Notes: generated by a model from the letters alone, not told the origin. Shown: positions 7,815 through 17,170, counted from the stretch's first letter. The stretch is 64,000 nt of DNA from Pseudomonadota bacterium (GCA_021781815.1 JAJXWB010000003.1:149997-213996), one strand, 5' to 3'. Program-made: numbers and translations.

Positions 7815-9755
7815 TCAGTGTCCGAATATCCACGCCAATCCGGTGATCAGCGCTCCCGCGCCGCTGAGCGCCCAGAGCAACGCCTGAACATGATCGATGC
7901 GCAGCCCTACGGTCTTCAGTCGCGCCGCAGGGCCTTTCTCGGCAGGATCGATTTCGACGCTCGATGGCGTCGCCAGTTCAAGCTTGTAGGCGATGAACCA
8001 GACCAGAATTACCCCGAGTCCCCACGCCAGCAGGCACCAGCCCCAGAGGGGGGGGACGCCGAGCAGCCAGGCGCTGAATGCTCCGCCGCTGTCGCCGAAT
8101 GCGAAATTGCCAAAAAGCAGCCCAGGGCCGGTCCCCAGGAACAGCCAGGCCAAGGTGGCCGCCCAGGCTGTCGATTTCAGACCGCGTTGAACCGCGCGCG
8201 TCGAGGCGACGTTCGCGAAAAAGCTGCGGAGGACATCGCTGCGTTGGTTGGCGCGCCGCGACTGTGTGATCGCCGCAATCACAAGGGCTGCCGCCGCATT
8301 TGCGGCAAGTCCCCACCCCGCCGAATGAATCGTCCACGGCCAGCGACCCCATGGCAGATGCAGGCCGACGAAATTCATCAATGCAATGCCGAAATTGTCA
8401 GTGAGAGCGACGGTCGCGACGCCGGTAATCGCGCCAACCAGCGCCGCCGGCGGCGATATCCACCGCAACCAGCATAGACCGAGCAGCGGCGGGAAGAGCT
8501 GCGCGGCGAAAGGAAGCGCCAGCGCGCCGAGCGAGACCGCCGCCGCCGGCGCGCGCGTCGCCAGCAGCACGCTGGCCAGCGTCAGGACGCCGACGCAAAC
8601 GCGGCCGAGCAAAGTCACCGTCGGCGGATCGAGATCCGGCATGAAATCAGGGACGAAAATATCGCGCACCAGCGCATGAGCCGCAGTCACGGCGCTCGTC
8701 GCCGCGAGCGCCTGAAAGGCGGCCACCAGTCCGATATAGATCGCCGCCACAAACCAGGGCGAGCTCCCGCCAAACTTGAGCAGCAGGTCGCCAACAGCGA
8801 AATTCGATGTCGCGACCAAACCCCAGGCGCCGATCAGCGCGAGCCCAAAGGCGCACAATCCGCCGAAAAAACCGGCAAGCACCCAGGTTTGACCCGCCGC
8901 GATCCCACGATCGTCGCGGGCCGCCAGCAAAAGCTGGGTCGCCATCGGGCTCGCCTGAATCCCCGCGAGCGCGAAACCCGTGGAAAGAACAAGCGCGGAA
9001 GTCCACCCCGTGACGTCGTCAGCGCCGCTGACGAAGCGCACGACGCCCGAAATTCGGAACAGGTGGGCGTTGGCGGGAACGAGGGCGAGTTTGTTCATCG
9101 CGACATTCAACGTCGCGAAGCCGCCACTCAGATAAGTCGCGGCGAGTGTGAGGCCGACAACGCCGACCGCGAGCAGAACGCATTGGAGCGCGCCGAGCGC
9201 GCCTGCGGCGTAGAGGCCGCCGACGATCACATAAGAAAACGTCATCAACGCGATGAGCCAGGTGGCCGGCTCGGCAGCAATGCCCCCGCCGGAGAGTTCG
9301 GCCATGAGGCGGCCGAGAACGCCGAGCTGGACGGCGGTGAAAGCGACAGCAAACAGCACGCCGACGCCCGTCGACAACCACGCGAAACCACGAGAACGAT
9401 AGTAGAAGGCGAGCAGTTGCGCCTGACTGCGCGCACCGAACCTTCGTCCAACCTGCCACTGTCGTTTGAACGTCAGAACGCCGACGAGCGCCATCACGAT
9501 CGTCGACAGCGCGAGCGCCGCGCCCGGCAAGCCCACGCGGGCAATTTCATCCGGCAGGCCTAGCGTGACCCAGGTCGAGAGGCTGAGCGCGGCGAGCGCC
9601 AGGGCGACGATCCAGGCCGGCAATTCGCCCGTCGCCGAGAGATACCGGCGGGCGGCGCCTTCCCGCAGCGCGCACTGACGGGCCCAAAACGACGTCGTCG
9701 CGACATAGACCGCGCCGAAAGCAATAAGCCAGATTTGCGAAGCGGTGAGATTCAT
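7815..9755 (-). CDS. Sodium:solute symporter family transporter
   Basis: An inner-membrane secondary transporter of the SSS family, 646 residues, with roughly 13 to 15 hydrophobic segments and a hydrophilic region near residues 490-510. The N-terminal helix IWLIAFGAVYVATTSFWARQ and the segment TWVTLGLPDEIARVGLPGAA resemble the acetate/VC_2705-like branch. The start at 9755 gives an ATGA overlap with the stop of the preceding small membrane protein, so the two are translationally coupled and probably form one transporter. In this operon a likely cargo is a short hydroxyacid or carboxylate such as 4-hydroxybutyrate, but nothing in the sequence proves the substrate. Confidence 0.8.
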   Translation of the reverse strand: MNLTASQIWLIAFGAVYVATTSFWARQCALREGAARRYLSATGELPAWIVALALAALSLSTWVTLGLPDEIARVGLPGAALALSTIVMALVGVLTFKRQWQVGRRFGARSQAQLLAFYYRSRGFAWLSTGVGVLFAVAFTAVQLGVLGRLMAELSGGGIAAEPATWLIALMTFSYVIVGGLYAAGALGALQCVLLAVGVVGLTLAATYLSGGFATLNVAMNKLALVPANAHLFRISGVVRFVSGADDVTGWTSALVLSTGFALAGIQASPMATQLLLAARDDRGIAAGQTWVLAGFFGGLCAFGLALIGAWGLVATSNFAVGDLLLKFGGSSPWFVAAIYIGLVAAFQALAATSAVTAAHALVRDIFVPDFMPDLDPPTVTLLGRVCVGVLTLASVLLATRAPAAAVSLGALALPFAAQLFPPLLGLCWLRWISPPAALVGAITGVATVALTDNFGIALMNFVGLHLPWGRWPWTIHSAGWGLAANAAAALVIAAITQSRRANQRSDVLRSFFANVASTRAVQRGLKSTAWAATLAWLFLGTGPGLLFGNFAFGDSGGAFSAWLLGVPPLWGWCLLAWGLGVILVWFIAYKLELATPSSVEIDPAEKGPAARLKTVGLRIDHVQALLWALSGAGALITGLAWIFGH

Positions 9756-10171
9756 CGCGGGCCGCCCCGCGCACCGCGCCCATGAAACTGCGAAAACGCG
9801 CCTTTGAGCCCGAACCGCGTCGCCAGGAAAATCGCGCCAGTGACGATCAGCGCCGCGATCAACGTCAGGCCGGTCCATACGCTCGTTTTCGTAAGGCCGC
9901 TCGTGAGCCAGGCGACCGTGAACAGCAGCGTCATCGAACCGAGCGTCGCCAGCCCCAGCCCCGCCTCACCGCGTGAGAACGAACGGCCGAAGTAGGCGTT
10001 GATCACGAGGTGCCCCAGAAACCCGATGACAATCGCGGCGACGCCGATCAGCGACAGCTCATAGACCTCGCGTTGAATTCCCTCCATGACGAAGCCAACG
10101 GCGACACTACCGAACATTCCCCAATTGGAGAACACTGCAATCCCGCGTTCGACGAACTGGTCAGTCTCCAC
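9752..10171 (-). CDS. Small membrane protein coupled to the symporter
   Basis: A 139-residue hydrophobic protein of no family I can name. Three clear membrane helices lie at about 38-60, 70-92 and 97-118, with a weaker hydrophobic segment near 15-31. The C-terminus is basic (QFHGRGARGGPR). Translation starts at GTG, with GAGG about nine bases ahead. Its stop codon overlaps the symporter start by ATGA. Small membrane subunits paired with SSS transporters are known (the DUF4212 type, about 90 residues), but this one is longer and I do not see that motif. A role as accessory subunit is inferred from coupling alone. Confidence 0.6.
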   Translation of the reverse strand: METDQFVERGIAVFSNWGMFGSVAVGFVMEGIQREVYELSLIGVAAIVIGFLGHLVINAYFGRSFSRGEAGLGLATLGSMTLLFTVAWLTSGLTKTSVWTGLTLIAALIVTGAIFLATRFGLKGAFSQFHGRGARGGPR

Positions 10172-10264
10172 GAATGGTCCTCATCTCACCTGCCACGAAC
10201 CCAGGACGGGCATCCCGCTAGCGCATTTGTTCGCATGCGATTTGCAGTCGCGACGCCGGTCCGG

Positions 10265-11923
10265 TCAATCGTTCCGCTTCTCGTTTGCGTCGGCATCGTT
10301 TGTCTGCGAGTAGACGATCTTCGACAAATTCTGCAGCGGCTGCGTGCGGTGAATGTCGGCGGCGCTGAGGCCGATTTCGCCTAGCAGCGTGTCGACGAAC
10401 GGCGCCTGTGCGCGATAGCGCAACGCCGAGCTGACGACCTCCTCGGCCAGGTTGCCGCCTTTGGGTTCGCGCGACGCGCCATCGCCATCGCCCGTTCCGC
10501 CGGAGCTCGAAAGGCCCGGCAGCCCCTCGACATGAAGGATCTTGATTCCTTCGATGCGCTCCATGGGCTTGACGCTTTCCTTGATGATCGCGGGAAGAAC
10601 CTCGACCAATTTCTGGTGCAGAGCGCTGCGACGGCTCGCATCGGAACGCAGGTTCTCCGCCTCGTTGAGCGCACGCTTGGCTGCGGCTTCGACCTCCGAA
10701 CGATCTTTCAGCGCTGAAACCGCAATGCGATCCGCCTCGGCGCGGTCGGCTGCGGCGAATTTCTCCGCCTCGGCCAGAACTTTGATCTTGACCGCTTCGA
10801 CTTCGGCCTGCCGTTGCGCGGCGATCAGATCGATCTCACGCTTGCGGTTGGCGATCTCTTTCTCCCGCGCGGTCGTGACGCGTTCCTGCGCCTCGAACAG
10901 AGCCTGTCTGGCTTCTTCCGCCGCGGTCTGGCTGCGTGAAAGTTCCTGCGATTTCTCTGCTATGGCGATATCGCGCGCCTGCTCAGCAATCTCACGCGCC
11001 TCCATGCGGCTGATTTCGTGTTCCTCAAGTTCGCGCTGCATCTTGATGCGCGCGCGTTCGACCTCTTCGCGTTCACCAATTTTCGCCGCTTCGATTTCGC
11101 GTTCGCGCGCCGCGCGCTCGCGCTCGACTTCGGCCGTCTGCTGGGCGCGCCGCCGCGCGATCTCGCTCTCCTGATCGAGACGCGCGTATTCGCTCTCGCG
11201 CGCGATTTCGAGGGAAAGCTTCTCGGCTTCGAGATTCTTGTTGCGAATGGCGATCAGAGTATCTTGTTCGATGTCGTTGCGCTTCTTTTTTCGCGTCTCG
11301 ATCTCCTCGGTGAGACGAGTCAATCCTTCCGCATCGAAGGCATTCGCGGGGTTGAACAGTTTCATGTCGGCCTGATCGAGCGAGACAAGCGAAACCGCTT
11401 CGAGCTCCAGCCCGTTCTGGCCGAGGTTCTTCACCACTTCCGCCTTGACGCCGGAAATGAAGCGGTCGCGATGCTCGTGCATCTCCTCGAGAGTCATGGA
11501 AGCGGCGACGGAACCCATAGCGTCGACGAAACGGCCTTGAACCAATTCGCGCAGCCTTTCCGGATCCATCGTGCGGCGGCCGAGAGTGCGAGCGGCGGTT
11601 GCGACTTCCGCGGCATTCGGGACAACTCGCACGTAGAATTCGACTTCAAGTTCTATACGCATGCGATCCTTGGTGATCAGGGCCTTTTCCCGGGCGCGCG
11701 TCACCTGGAGCCGCAGTGTGTTCATGCTCACTTCGGTCACGTCGTGAACAATCGGCAGGATGAAGGCGCCGCCGCCCATGATGACCTTCTCGCCGCCCAG
11801 TCCGGTTCGAACGAACGACACGTCTTTCGTCGACCGGCGATAGAGCCAATGCAACAGATAAGCGAGGACAGCGATGACGATCGCCGCCAGAATTATGACC
11901 GCTATGATGTCGGCGCCGTTCAT
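10265..11923 (-). CDS. Flotillin-like SPFH/band 7 protein
   Basis: A membrane-anchored scaffold protein of 552 residues. It has one N-terminal membrane helix (about 6-27), then an SPFH domain (about 35-200, with VIMGGGAFILPIVHDVTEVSMNT typical of flotillins), then a long charged coiled coil (about 210-460) rich in EAE/REIEAAK repeats. The C-terminal tail (GLPGLSSSGGTGDGDG) is flexible and glycine-rich. Bacterial flotillins (FloT/YuaG, YqiK) organise membrane microdomains and stabilise protein complexes. YuaG-type operons usually pair with an NfeD protein; none is present here. The gene lies 46 bases after the opsin-like gene and 93 before the symporter pair, so it may organise those membrane proteins; that is inference. 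Confidence 0.85.
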   Translation of the reverse strand: MNGADIIAVIILAAIVIAVLAYLLHWLYRRSTKDVSFVRTGLGGEKVIMGGGAFILPIVHDVTEVSMNTLRLQVTRAREKALITKDRMRIELEVEFYVRVVPNAAEVATAARTLGRRTMDPERLRELVQGRFVDAMGSVAASMTLEEMHEHRDRFISGVKAEVVKNLGQNGLELEAVSLVSLDQADMKLFNPANAFDAEGLTRLTEEIETRKKKRNDIEQDTLIAIRNKNLEAEKLSLEIARESEYARLDQESEIARRRAQQTAEVERERAAREREIEAAKIGEREEVERARIKMQRELEEHEISRMEAREIAEQARDIAIAEKSQELSRSQTAAEEARQALFEAQERVTTAREKEIANRKREIDLIAAQRQAEVEAVKIKVLAEAEKFAAADRAEADRIAVSALKDRSEVEAAAKRALNEAENLRSDASRRSALHQKLVEVLPAIIKESVKPMERIEGIKILHVEGLPGLSSSGGTGDGDGASREPKGGNLAEEVVSSALRYRAQAPFVDTLLGEIGLSAADIHRTQPLQNLSKIVYSQTNDADANEKRND

Positions 11924-11969
11924 AGTTGCTAACTCCCGATATGCGTGCGTCCGCGCATCCGCGGATTCT

Positions 11970-12683
11970 CTATTCAGCCTGTGACTTGCGAGATGGCTCG
12001 GCGATCACCAGCGCTGTGGCCAGAACCGCGAGCCCGAATGCGATGCGGTTGACGAATTCCGCGAGGTTATAGGTCAGGCTCAGGCGGCCATCGTCGACAT
12101 AGCCGGTGAAGCTCACGATGAAGCTTCCGAGCGGGTAGATCGCCCAGCCAACCGTAACAATGATGCGCAGCCAGAAGTAGCCGCGGCGCATCGTGTCATC
12201 CTCGCTCGTGGCTATCGCCTCGTCCATCTGTCCGAAATAAAGTTCGCCGAGGATGTACAGCCAGAAAATGACGCCGATCAGGAAGCTCAAGGTCGGATGC
12301 ATCAATTTCGCGTCGCCGAGATAGCGGGCGAAAACCATCAGGATCGAGACGACCGCGAGGCGCCAGAACAACGCGTGCGAGACCTTGCCGCCGCGTCGCG
12401 CGAAAAAGAACAGAGTGAGCACCTGAATCGGCATCGAGACGATCCAGCCGGCGTAGGGATAGGCGATCGATACGCTTTTAACGGCAAGCCACGCAGCGCG
12501 CGCGTCATAGGTCTGCCCGATGCCGACCAGGAGCGCAATCGCGCTGAGGGCGAGCGTCAGCTTCCATTCGCGCTCCACCCAACTCAGGCCGAGGAGAAGC
12601 AGGACCGTCGCGCCCGTCAACGCGTACAGGAGCGCGGAATAGCTCGCGCCGGTCAGGTCCTGAGCATCGATAATCGTGGTCAC
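11970..12683 (-). CDS. Proteorhodopsin-family protein lacking the retinal-binding lysine
   Basis: A seven-helix type 1 opsin homologue of 237 residues. Family identity is clear: helix F reads GWAIYPLG, nearly identical to proteorhodopsin, and helix G reads YNLAEFVNRIAFGL where proteorhodopsin has YNLADFVNKI. At the lysine that binds retinal this protein has Arg213 (codon CGC, at least two changes from a lysine codon). Helix C reads YPYAGWIVSMP: the usual Arg is Pro76, the counterion Asp is Gly79 and the cytoplasmic donor carboxylate is Thr90. Pocket residues Trp80, Trp180, Tyr183 and Pro184 and the carboxylate Glu209 remain. Light-driven pumping by the normal mechanism is therefore excluded; a sensor, scaffold or ligand-binding role is possible. 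The GTG start at 12683 is chosen because GGAGGGGGG precedes it. No retinal or carotenoid genes are nearby. Confidence 0.9.
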   Translation of the reverse strand: MTTIIDAQDLTGASYSALLYALTGATVLLLLGLSWVEREWKLTLALSAIALLVGIGQTYDARAAWLAVKSVSIAYPYAGWIVSMPIQVLTLFFFARRGGKVSHALFWRLAVVSILMVFARYLGDAKLMHPTLSFLIGVIFWLYILGELYFGQMDEAIATSEDDTMRRGYFWLRIIVTVGWAIYPLGSFIVSFTGYVDDGRLSLTYNLAEFVNRIAFGLAVLATALVIAEPSRKSQAE

Positions 12684-12726
12684 AGCCCCCCCTCCAACTT
12701 GCACGGCGAGTTCATCGCGACGCCCC

Positions 12727-14097
12727 TCATATCTGTGTCCGAATGTGCGGCGAGCGCGCGTAGAGCGCGACCATCGGCAAAATCAGAATTCCGAAGATGA
12801 ATTGCTGCCACTCGAACTTGAGGCCGATCCCGACCAGGAACGAGGTGAGAACTTGCAGCACCAGCACGCCAATGACGGTGAAGCCGTACCCGCCGACGCC
12901 GCCGAGCAGCGACGTACCGCCGACGACGACCGCGGCCAGCGTCATGAAGAGGTATTGACTCCCGACGCCGATAAAGCCGCCCCCGCTCCAGCCGAGCAGA
13001 AGACAGCCGGTGATCGCCGAGAACATGCCGCTCAGACCGAAAATCGAAATCCAGTAGCCGCGCTCGGATATGAACAGTCGGTCTGCAGACGTCCGGTTGA
13101 TGCCCAGAGCATACAGGAAACGGCCATGCACGGTGTGGCGAAGCCCGATGACAAGAATGAGCGCCAGAGCCGCCCAGATGGCGACAACAGGAGGAAACGG
13201 CAATCCGAACGTCGAACCCGACATCGACGACAGATTGGTCAGCCAGTCGGGAACCGTACCGAACACGTTACCGCTATAAGCTGAGCCGATTGACGTGATG
13301 ATCTGCGTTCCGCCGGACACGACGAAACCGGCGCCGAGCGTCACGATCAGCGCTTGACCTTGCAAGCGCAGGCTCAGAATGCCGTTGATCACTCCAATGA
13401 CACCGCCGGCGAGCACGATCAGCACGACCGCGAGCCAAGGGGGAACGCTCAGGCCGATGAGATAGAGCAGCCCGACGTTCGCAGCGCCGATGACATATGG
13501 GATCGAGAGGTCGAGGCCGCCGACCAGCGCGACCAGCGTCTGCCCAATCGACGCAAGGCCGAGGAACGAGGCAAACAACAACATCGACTTGACGTTCGTG
13601 GCCGAAGCGAAGCCGTCGATGTTCATTGAACCAACTGAAAACAGGCCGGCGAGAACCATGAGGCCGATGAAGGCGCTTCGGTTCTCCGCCATGAAGCGCC
13701 CGACGCTCATCGTCAGAATAATGATGAGCAAAAGGATCAGGGCGGAAATGACCGTCCAGACATTGAAGAAGCCGTCGATCGTCAACGACAGCGCGATGAA
13801 GACGGCGAGCAGGACGAGAAAGCCGATAATGCCCGATCGATAGCGCCGCCACGCCCGACGCAATTCGCTTGCGCCCCCCTCGCCCGCGCTGTCTCCGGCG
13901 AACTGAATCACGTAAAAGCGCCAGATCCACGCCGACAGCGCGAGTGTGGCCGCGGAATAGATTATCACCTGCTGCGCGGGCAAGTTCTGATACACGCCGA
14001 GGCCCGCGCTGGCGGCGGTCAACACGACCGCGATCAGCAACCCGATGACGCGGGCGAGCAGGCTGCCGGCCGGAGCCGGTTGGATGGGAGCGCTCAT
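12727..14097 (-). CDS. ABC transporter permease, ribose/sugar type
   Basis: Inner-membrane permease of the BPD_transp_2 (RbsC-like) family, 456 residues with about ten hydrophobic helices. The conserved loop LASIGQTLVALVGGLDLSI and the later VVVGGTSLLGGVGGYGFTVIG are the EAA-like and C-terminal signatures of RbsC-type permeases. There is an additional hydrophobic N-terminal region (residues 15-65) before the core. The gene overlaps the upstream permease by ATGA, so the two make a heterodimeric channel with the double ATPase encoded before them. It is the last gene of the importer block and lies about 43 bases ahead of the opsin-like gene. Confidence 0.85.
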   Translation of the reverse strand: MSAPIQPAPAGSLLARVIGLLIAVVLTAASAGLGVYQNLPAQQVIIYSAATLALSAWIWRFYVIQFAGDSAGEGGASELRRAWRRYRSGIIGFLVLLAVFIALSLTIDGFFNVWTVISALILLLIIILTMSVGRFMAENRSAFIGLMVLAGLFSVGSMNIDGFASATNVKSMLLFASFLGLASIGQTLVALVGGLDLSIPYVIGAANVGLLYLIGLSVPPWLAVVLIVLAGGVIGVINGILSLRLQGQALIVTLGAGFVVSGGTQIITSIGSAYSGNVFGTVPDWLTNLSSMSGSTFGLPFPPVVAIWAALALILVIGLRHTVHGRFLYALGINRTSADRLFISERGYWISIFGLSGMFSAITGCLLLGWSGGGFIGVGSQYLFMTLAAVVVGGTSLLGGVGGYGFTVIGVLVLQVLTSFLVGIGLKFEWQQFIFGILILPMVALYARSPHIRTQI

Positions 14098-15452
14098 GGC
14101 TTTCCGTCCACGTGCGTCATGTTGTCGATGGAATATCCGTGGGTCTGGACGTACACGCCGAGCAGGATGAGACCTAGAACGACAATATAGACCACTGGCC
14201 CTACTCCGCGACGCGGCGCCCCGACGATGAGCGTTCTTGCGATGACGGGAAGAACGAGCAAGAGCAGGCCGATAAACGCCCAGATGCGCGTGTCTCGCGC
14301 CTCTACCAAAGCGGCCCCCCGCAGCGCCTCGATCTCGAGGAAGCCCGCCGCCGGCTGCGTCGCGGCGCTGACGGCTTCATAGTGATAGGTGGAGTGCAAA
14401 ATCACGCCGAGCGCGACAATCGCGAGCGCGACGAAATAGAGCAACGACGAGAAGTTCCGAAGATGGCGCTGGATGAACGGCAGCGTCAGCGTAAGGAGCA
14501 ACGACGCGACGAGGATCGCGCCGTAGCACAGATCTGTGACGAAGCTCTGGATTCCTCCAAATGAGAATGTCGAGAGCACATAGGTGATGAGGTAAAGATC
14601 GACCGCTCCGATCAGCGAGCCGGCGATGCTGGCGCGACCGCCGCCCAGAGAGGCTCCGCCGAGCACGAGCGCGGTGACAGCGATCAGCGTGTAAGTCGTT
14701 CCCTGACCGGGATCGCCGGAACCAATCAGCGCGGTGAAGCAGATTGCCGACAGGCCGGCGAAGAAACCGCACATCAGATGGGCGCCGATGCGGACGACCG
14801 TGATCTGGATCCCGCTCGTGTAGGCGGCGCGCTCGTCCGATCCCATCAACCGCAGATGAGTGAAGAACGCCGTACGCGTCATCAATAGCCATGCGACGCT
14901 TGCGAGGATGAGGATCGCCATAACAGGCGAAAACACCGAGGTGCCAGCGCCCCAGGTCGCCATCCACTCGGGCGCGACGCCGCCCGGCCTCGGCAGAATG
15001 ACGAGATTGATCCCCGACAGCGCGAGATAACCGGACAACGAAACGATGATCGGTTGCACGCGAATGAAGATGACGATCAACGCCATGACGAGTTGATACG
15101 CCATGCCGACCGCGATCGCGTATGCGAAGACAATGATGGGCGAACCGAGCAAGTCAGCAGCGACGAGCTGGATCAGCGTCACGTTGATGAAGCTGATGAG
15201 CGGCCCGATGGCGAGATCAACCGTCCCGCGACCCGCCACGACCGTCGACATCAGCGCATAGGTCGCAAGGATCAAGGGCGCGACGACAATGACCGCGCTG
15301 CCGAGCCCCGCGTTGGTGACCAGATCCGGCGATCGCAGGACCGCGATGACGAGCAACAGGAACAGCAGCGTCATCGGCATGAGTAAATGCGGGCTGCTGC
15401 GGGCGCCCTGCACGGCGGTCGGCGCAAGATTGCTCGCGGCAGCCGCGCTCAT
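14094..15452 (-). CDS. ABC transporter permease, ribose/sugar type
   Basis: Second RbsC-like permease, 452 residues. It carries the family loop STVVAGRGTVDLAIGPLISF, a variant of the usual GGIDLSVG motif, and VLGGASLGGGRASIAGSLIG further on. An extra C-terminal block of two or three helices (about 345-440) with a periplasmic loop YHYEAVSAATQPAAGFLEIE lies beyond the usual permease length of about 330. The ends overlap both the ATPase (15449-15452) and the second permease (14094-14097) by four bases, showing translational coupling. Two different permeases with a double ATPase is the layout of autoinducer-2/sugar-type importers. Confidence 0.84.
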   Translation of the reverse strand: MSAAAASNLAPTAVQGARSSPHLLMPMTLLFLLLVIAVLRSPDLVTNAGLGSAVIVVAPLILATYALMSTVVAGRGTVDLAIGPLISFINVTLIQLVAADLLGSPIIVFAYAIAVGMAYQLVMALIVIFIRVQPIIVSLSGYLALSGINLVILPRPGGVAPEWMATWGAGTSVFSPVMAILILASVAWLLMTRTAFFTHLRLMGSDERAAYTSGIQITVVRIGAHLMCGFFAGLSAICFTALIGSGDPGQGTTYTLIAVTALVLGGASLGGGRASIAGSLIGAVDLYLITYVLSTFSFGGIQSFVTDLCYGAILVASLLLTLTLPFIQRHLRNFSSLLYFVALAIVALGVILHSTYHYEAVSAATQPAAGFLEIEALRGAALVEARDTRIWAFIGLLLLVLPVIARTLIVGAPRRGVGPVVYIVVLGLILLGVYVQTHGYSIDNMTHVDGKP

Positions 15453-17170
15453 GCGCTCCTCCTGCGCACGACTTCGCCATGCGCTCCGAATTCGACGATA
15501 CGGATCGACCGCGGCGCCGACCCGGCTGCCGGATCGGGGGCGCAGGCGATGGGCGCGGGCGTTTCGGCCGCCGCCGACGCGGGAACCGCCGCCGGCGCGG
15601 CCGGCGCTCCGGCAGTCGCCACAATGTGGCGCAGGCCGGCCCCGCTGGTCTGACCAAACATCGCATTGAGGATGGCGTGCCCTTCGACCTCGTCGTCGGC
15701 GAAAGCATCGAAGGGCCGACCGCCCCGGAACACAATGACGCGAGTGGCGAAGCCGATGAATTCCTCGAGCTCGCTCGACATGTAAACGACCGACTTGCCC
15801 GCCTCGGCGAAGGCGCGCAGATGCTTGTAAAGCTCGGTCTTGGCGCCGATGTCGATGCCGCGGGCAGGATCGTTCAGGACGATGATGTCGGGGCGCAGCG
15901 CGAATCCACGACCGATCAAAACTTTCTGCTGATTGCCGCCGGACAGCGACGTGATCTTGTCGTCAGGTTCGCTGAATTTGATGAGTAGATTCGCCGTTTC
16001 GCGGGCGAAGACGGCGCCGAGCGCGCTCCAGTCGATGAAGCCAAGAATGCCTGCGCGCTTCTTTTCGCGATAGAGCGGGATCGTCATGTTCTCGAAAATC
16101 GACATCGAGGCAAAGATACCCTCGCGTTTCCGGTCGCCGGAAACGTATACCACGCGCTCTTTGACGGCGGTCTTCAGCGAGTCGATCCGCCGAAAGGCGC
16201 CGTTGCGGGACAGGACGGAAATTTCGCCGGCCGGAGGTCGCTGCACGCCTGCAAGGTGTCGCACGAATTCGTTCTGACCTTGGCCGTCGAGACCGGCGAC
16301 GCCGATGATTTCGCCGCGATAGAGTTCGAAATCGAACGGCGCCGATGCCGGCACATTGACCAGCCGATGGGCGGTCATGACAGCTTCGCGCCGCGCCGGA
16401 CGTGGCGCATGACGGTCTGGATGGCGCTCTTCCGGCGCTTCGCCCGTCATCAGGGCGATGAGGTTCTGCTCGGTGAGCGAATCCCTGGTGAGGATGCCGA
16501 CGTCGCGGCCATCTCGCATGACGGTCGCGCGATCGGAGATCGAAATGAGTTCAGCGATCCGGTGGGTGACAATCAGCACGGTCGCGCCGGAGTCGCGGAG
16601 TTCGCGCATCTTGCCGAAGAGGCGCTGCGTGCTGTCGAAATCCAGCGCCGCCGAGGATTCATCGAGGATCAAGACCTTCGGCTTCGAGAGCAAGGCGCGG
16701 CCGATGGTGATCCATTGCTTGATCGCTAGCGGCAACGTGCCGACGTTGACCAGCGGATCGATCGGCTGGCCCACGAGTTCCTCCATGATGGCCGCCGCGT
16801 TGCGAACCTTTTGTTCCAACGGGATCGCGGAGGAAAAGAGATTGTCGACGCCCATGTAAAGGTTGTCGACGACAGAGCTTTCTTCGGCGACGAGCACTTC
16901 CTGATAGACGGTGGCGATTCCGGCGGCCCGCGACTCGGCGGGGGTCGAGGGCGCCTCCCCCAGAATGGAAACGGCGCCGCTGTCGATCGGCAGCACGCCC
17001 GAAATCACTTTGGCAAGCGTGCTCTTGCCGCAGCCATTTCCGCCGATGATCGCGTGAATTTCGCCGGCGCGCGCGGAGAAGCTGCAGCCGTCGAGCGCAC
17101 GCGTCGGGCCGAAGTATTTCCGTACATTGCTGACGGAAACAACGACAGGCGAAGTGACGGCTTTGGTCAT
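15449..17170 (-). CDS. ABC importer ATPase, double nucleotide-binding domain
   Basis: RbsA/MglA-type ATPase of 573 residues that powers the importer. The N-terminal half has a full Walker A (GGNGCGKST), Q-loop region YQEVLV and Walker B LILDESSAALD, with an unusual signature LPLAIKQ. The C-terminal half has a degenerate Walker A (GLDGQGQNE), the signature LSGGNQQK and the Walker-B-like IVLNDPARGID; such asymmetry is normal for this family. A low-complexity Ala/Pro-rich tail of about 60 residues (about 512-573) follows the second domain and is not typical. The gene lies 61 bases after the binding-protein gene and is coupled to the first permease. Confidence 0.87.
   Translation of the reverse strand: MTKAVTSPVVVSVSNVRKYFGPTRALDGCSFSARAGEIHAIIGGNGCGKSTLAKVISGVLPIDSGAVSILGEAPSTPAESRAAGIATVYQEVLVAEESSVVDNLYMGVDNLFSSAIPLEQKVRNAAAIMEELVGQPIDPLVNVGTLPLAIKQWITIGRALLSKPKVLILDESSAALDFDSTQRLFGKMRELRDSGATVLIVTHRIAELISISDRATVMRDGRDVGILTRDSLTEQNLIALMTGEAPEERHPDRHAPRPARREAVMTAHRLVNVPASAPFDFELYRGEIIGVAGLDGQGQNEFVRHLAGVQRPPAGEISVLSRNGAFRRIDSLKTAVKERVVYVSGDRKREGIFASMSIFENMTIPLYREKKRAGILGFIDWSALGAVFARETANLLIKFSEPDDKITSLSGGNQQKVLIGRGFALRPDIIVLNDPARGIDIGAKTELYKHLRAFAEAGKSVVYMSSELEEFIGFATRVIVFRGGRPFDAFADDEVEGHAILNAMFGQTSGAGLRHIVATAGAPAAPAAVPASAAAETPAPIACAPDPAAGSAPRSIRIVEFGAHGEVVRRRSA

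Noticed and set aside
6609..8477. Very long open frame on the plus strand opposite blcB and the symporter gene
   Set aside because: Composition is Arg/Gly/Ala/His-rich without any family motif, while the minus strand encodes recognisable proteins; it is a by-product of GC-rich codons.
11970..12683. A light-driven proton or sodium pump (proteorhodopsin)
   Set aside because: The lysine for retinal, the counterion Asp, the helix C Arg and the donor carboxylate are all absent, so the usual photocycle cannot run.
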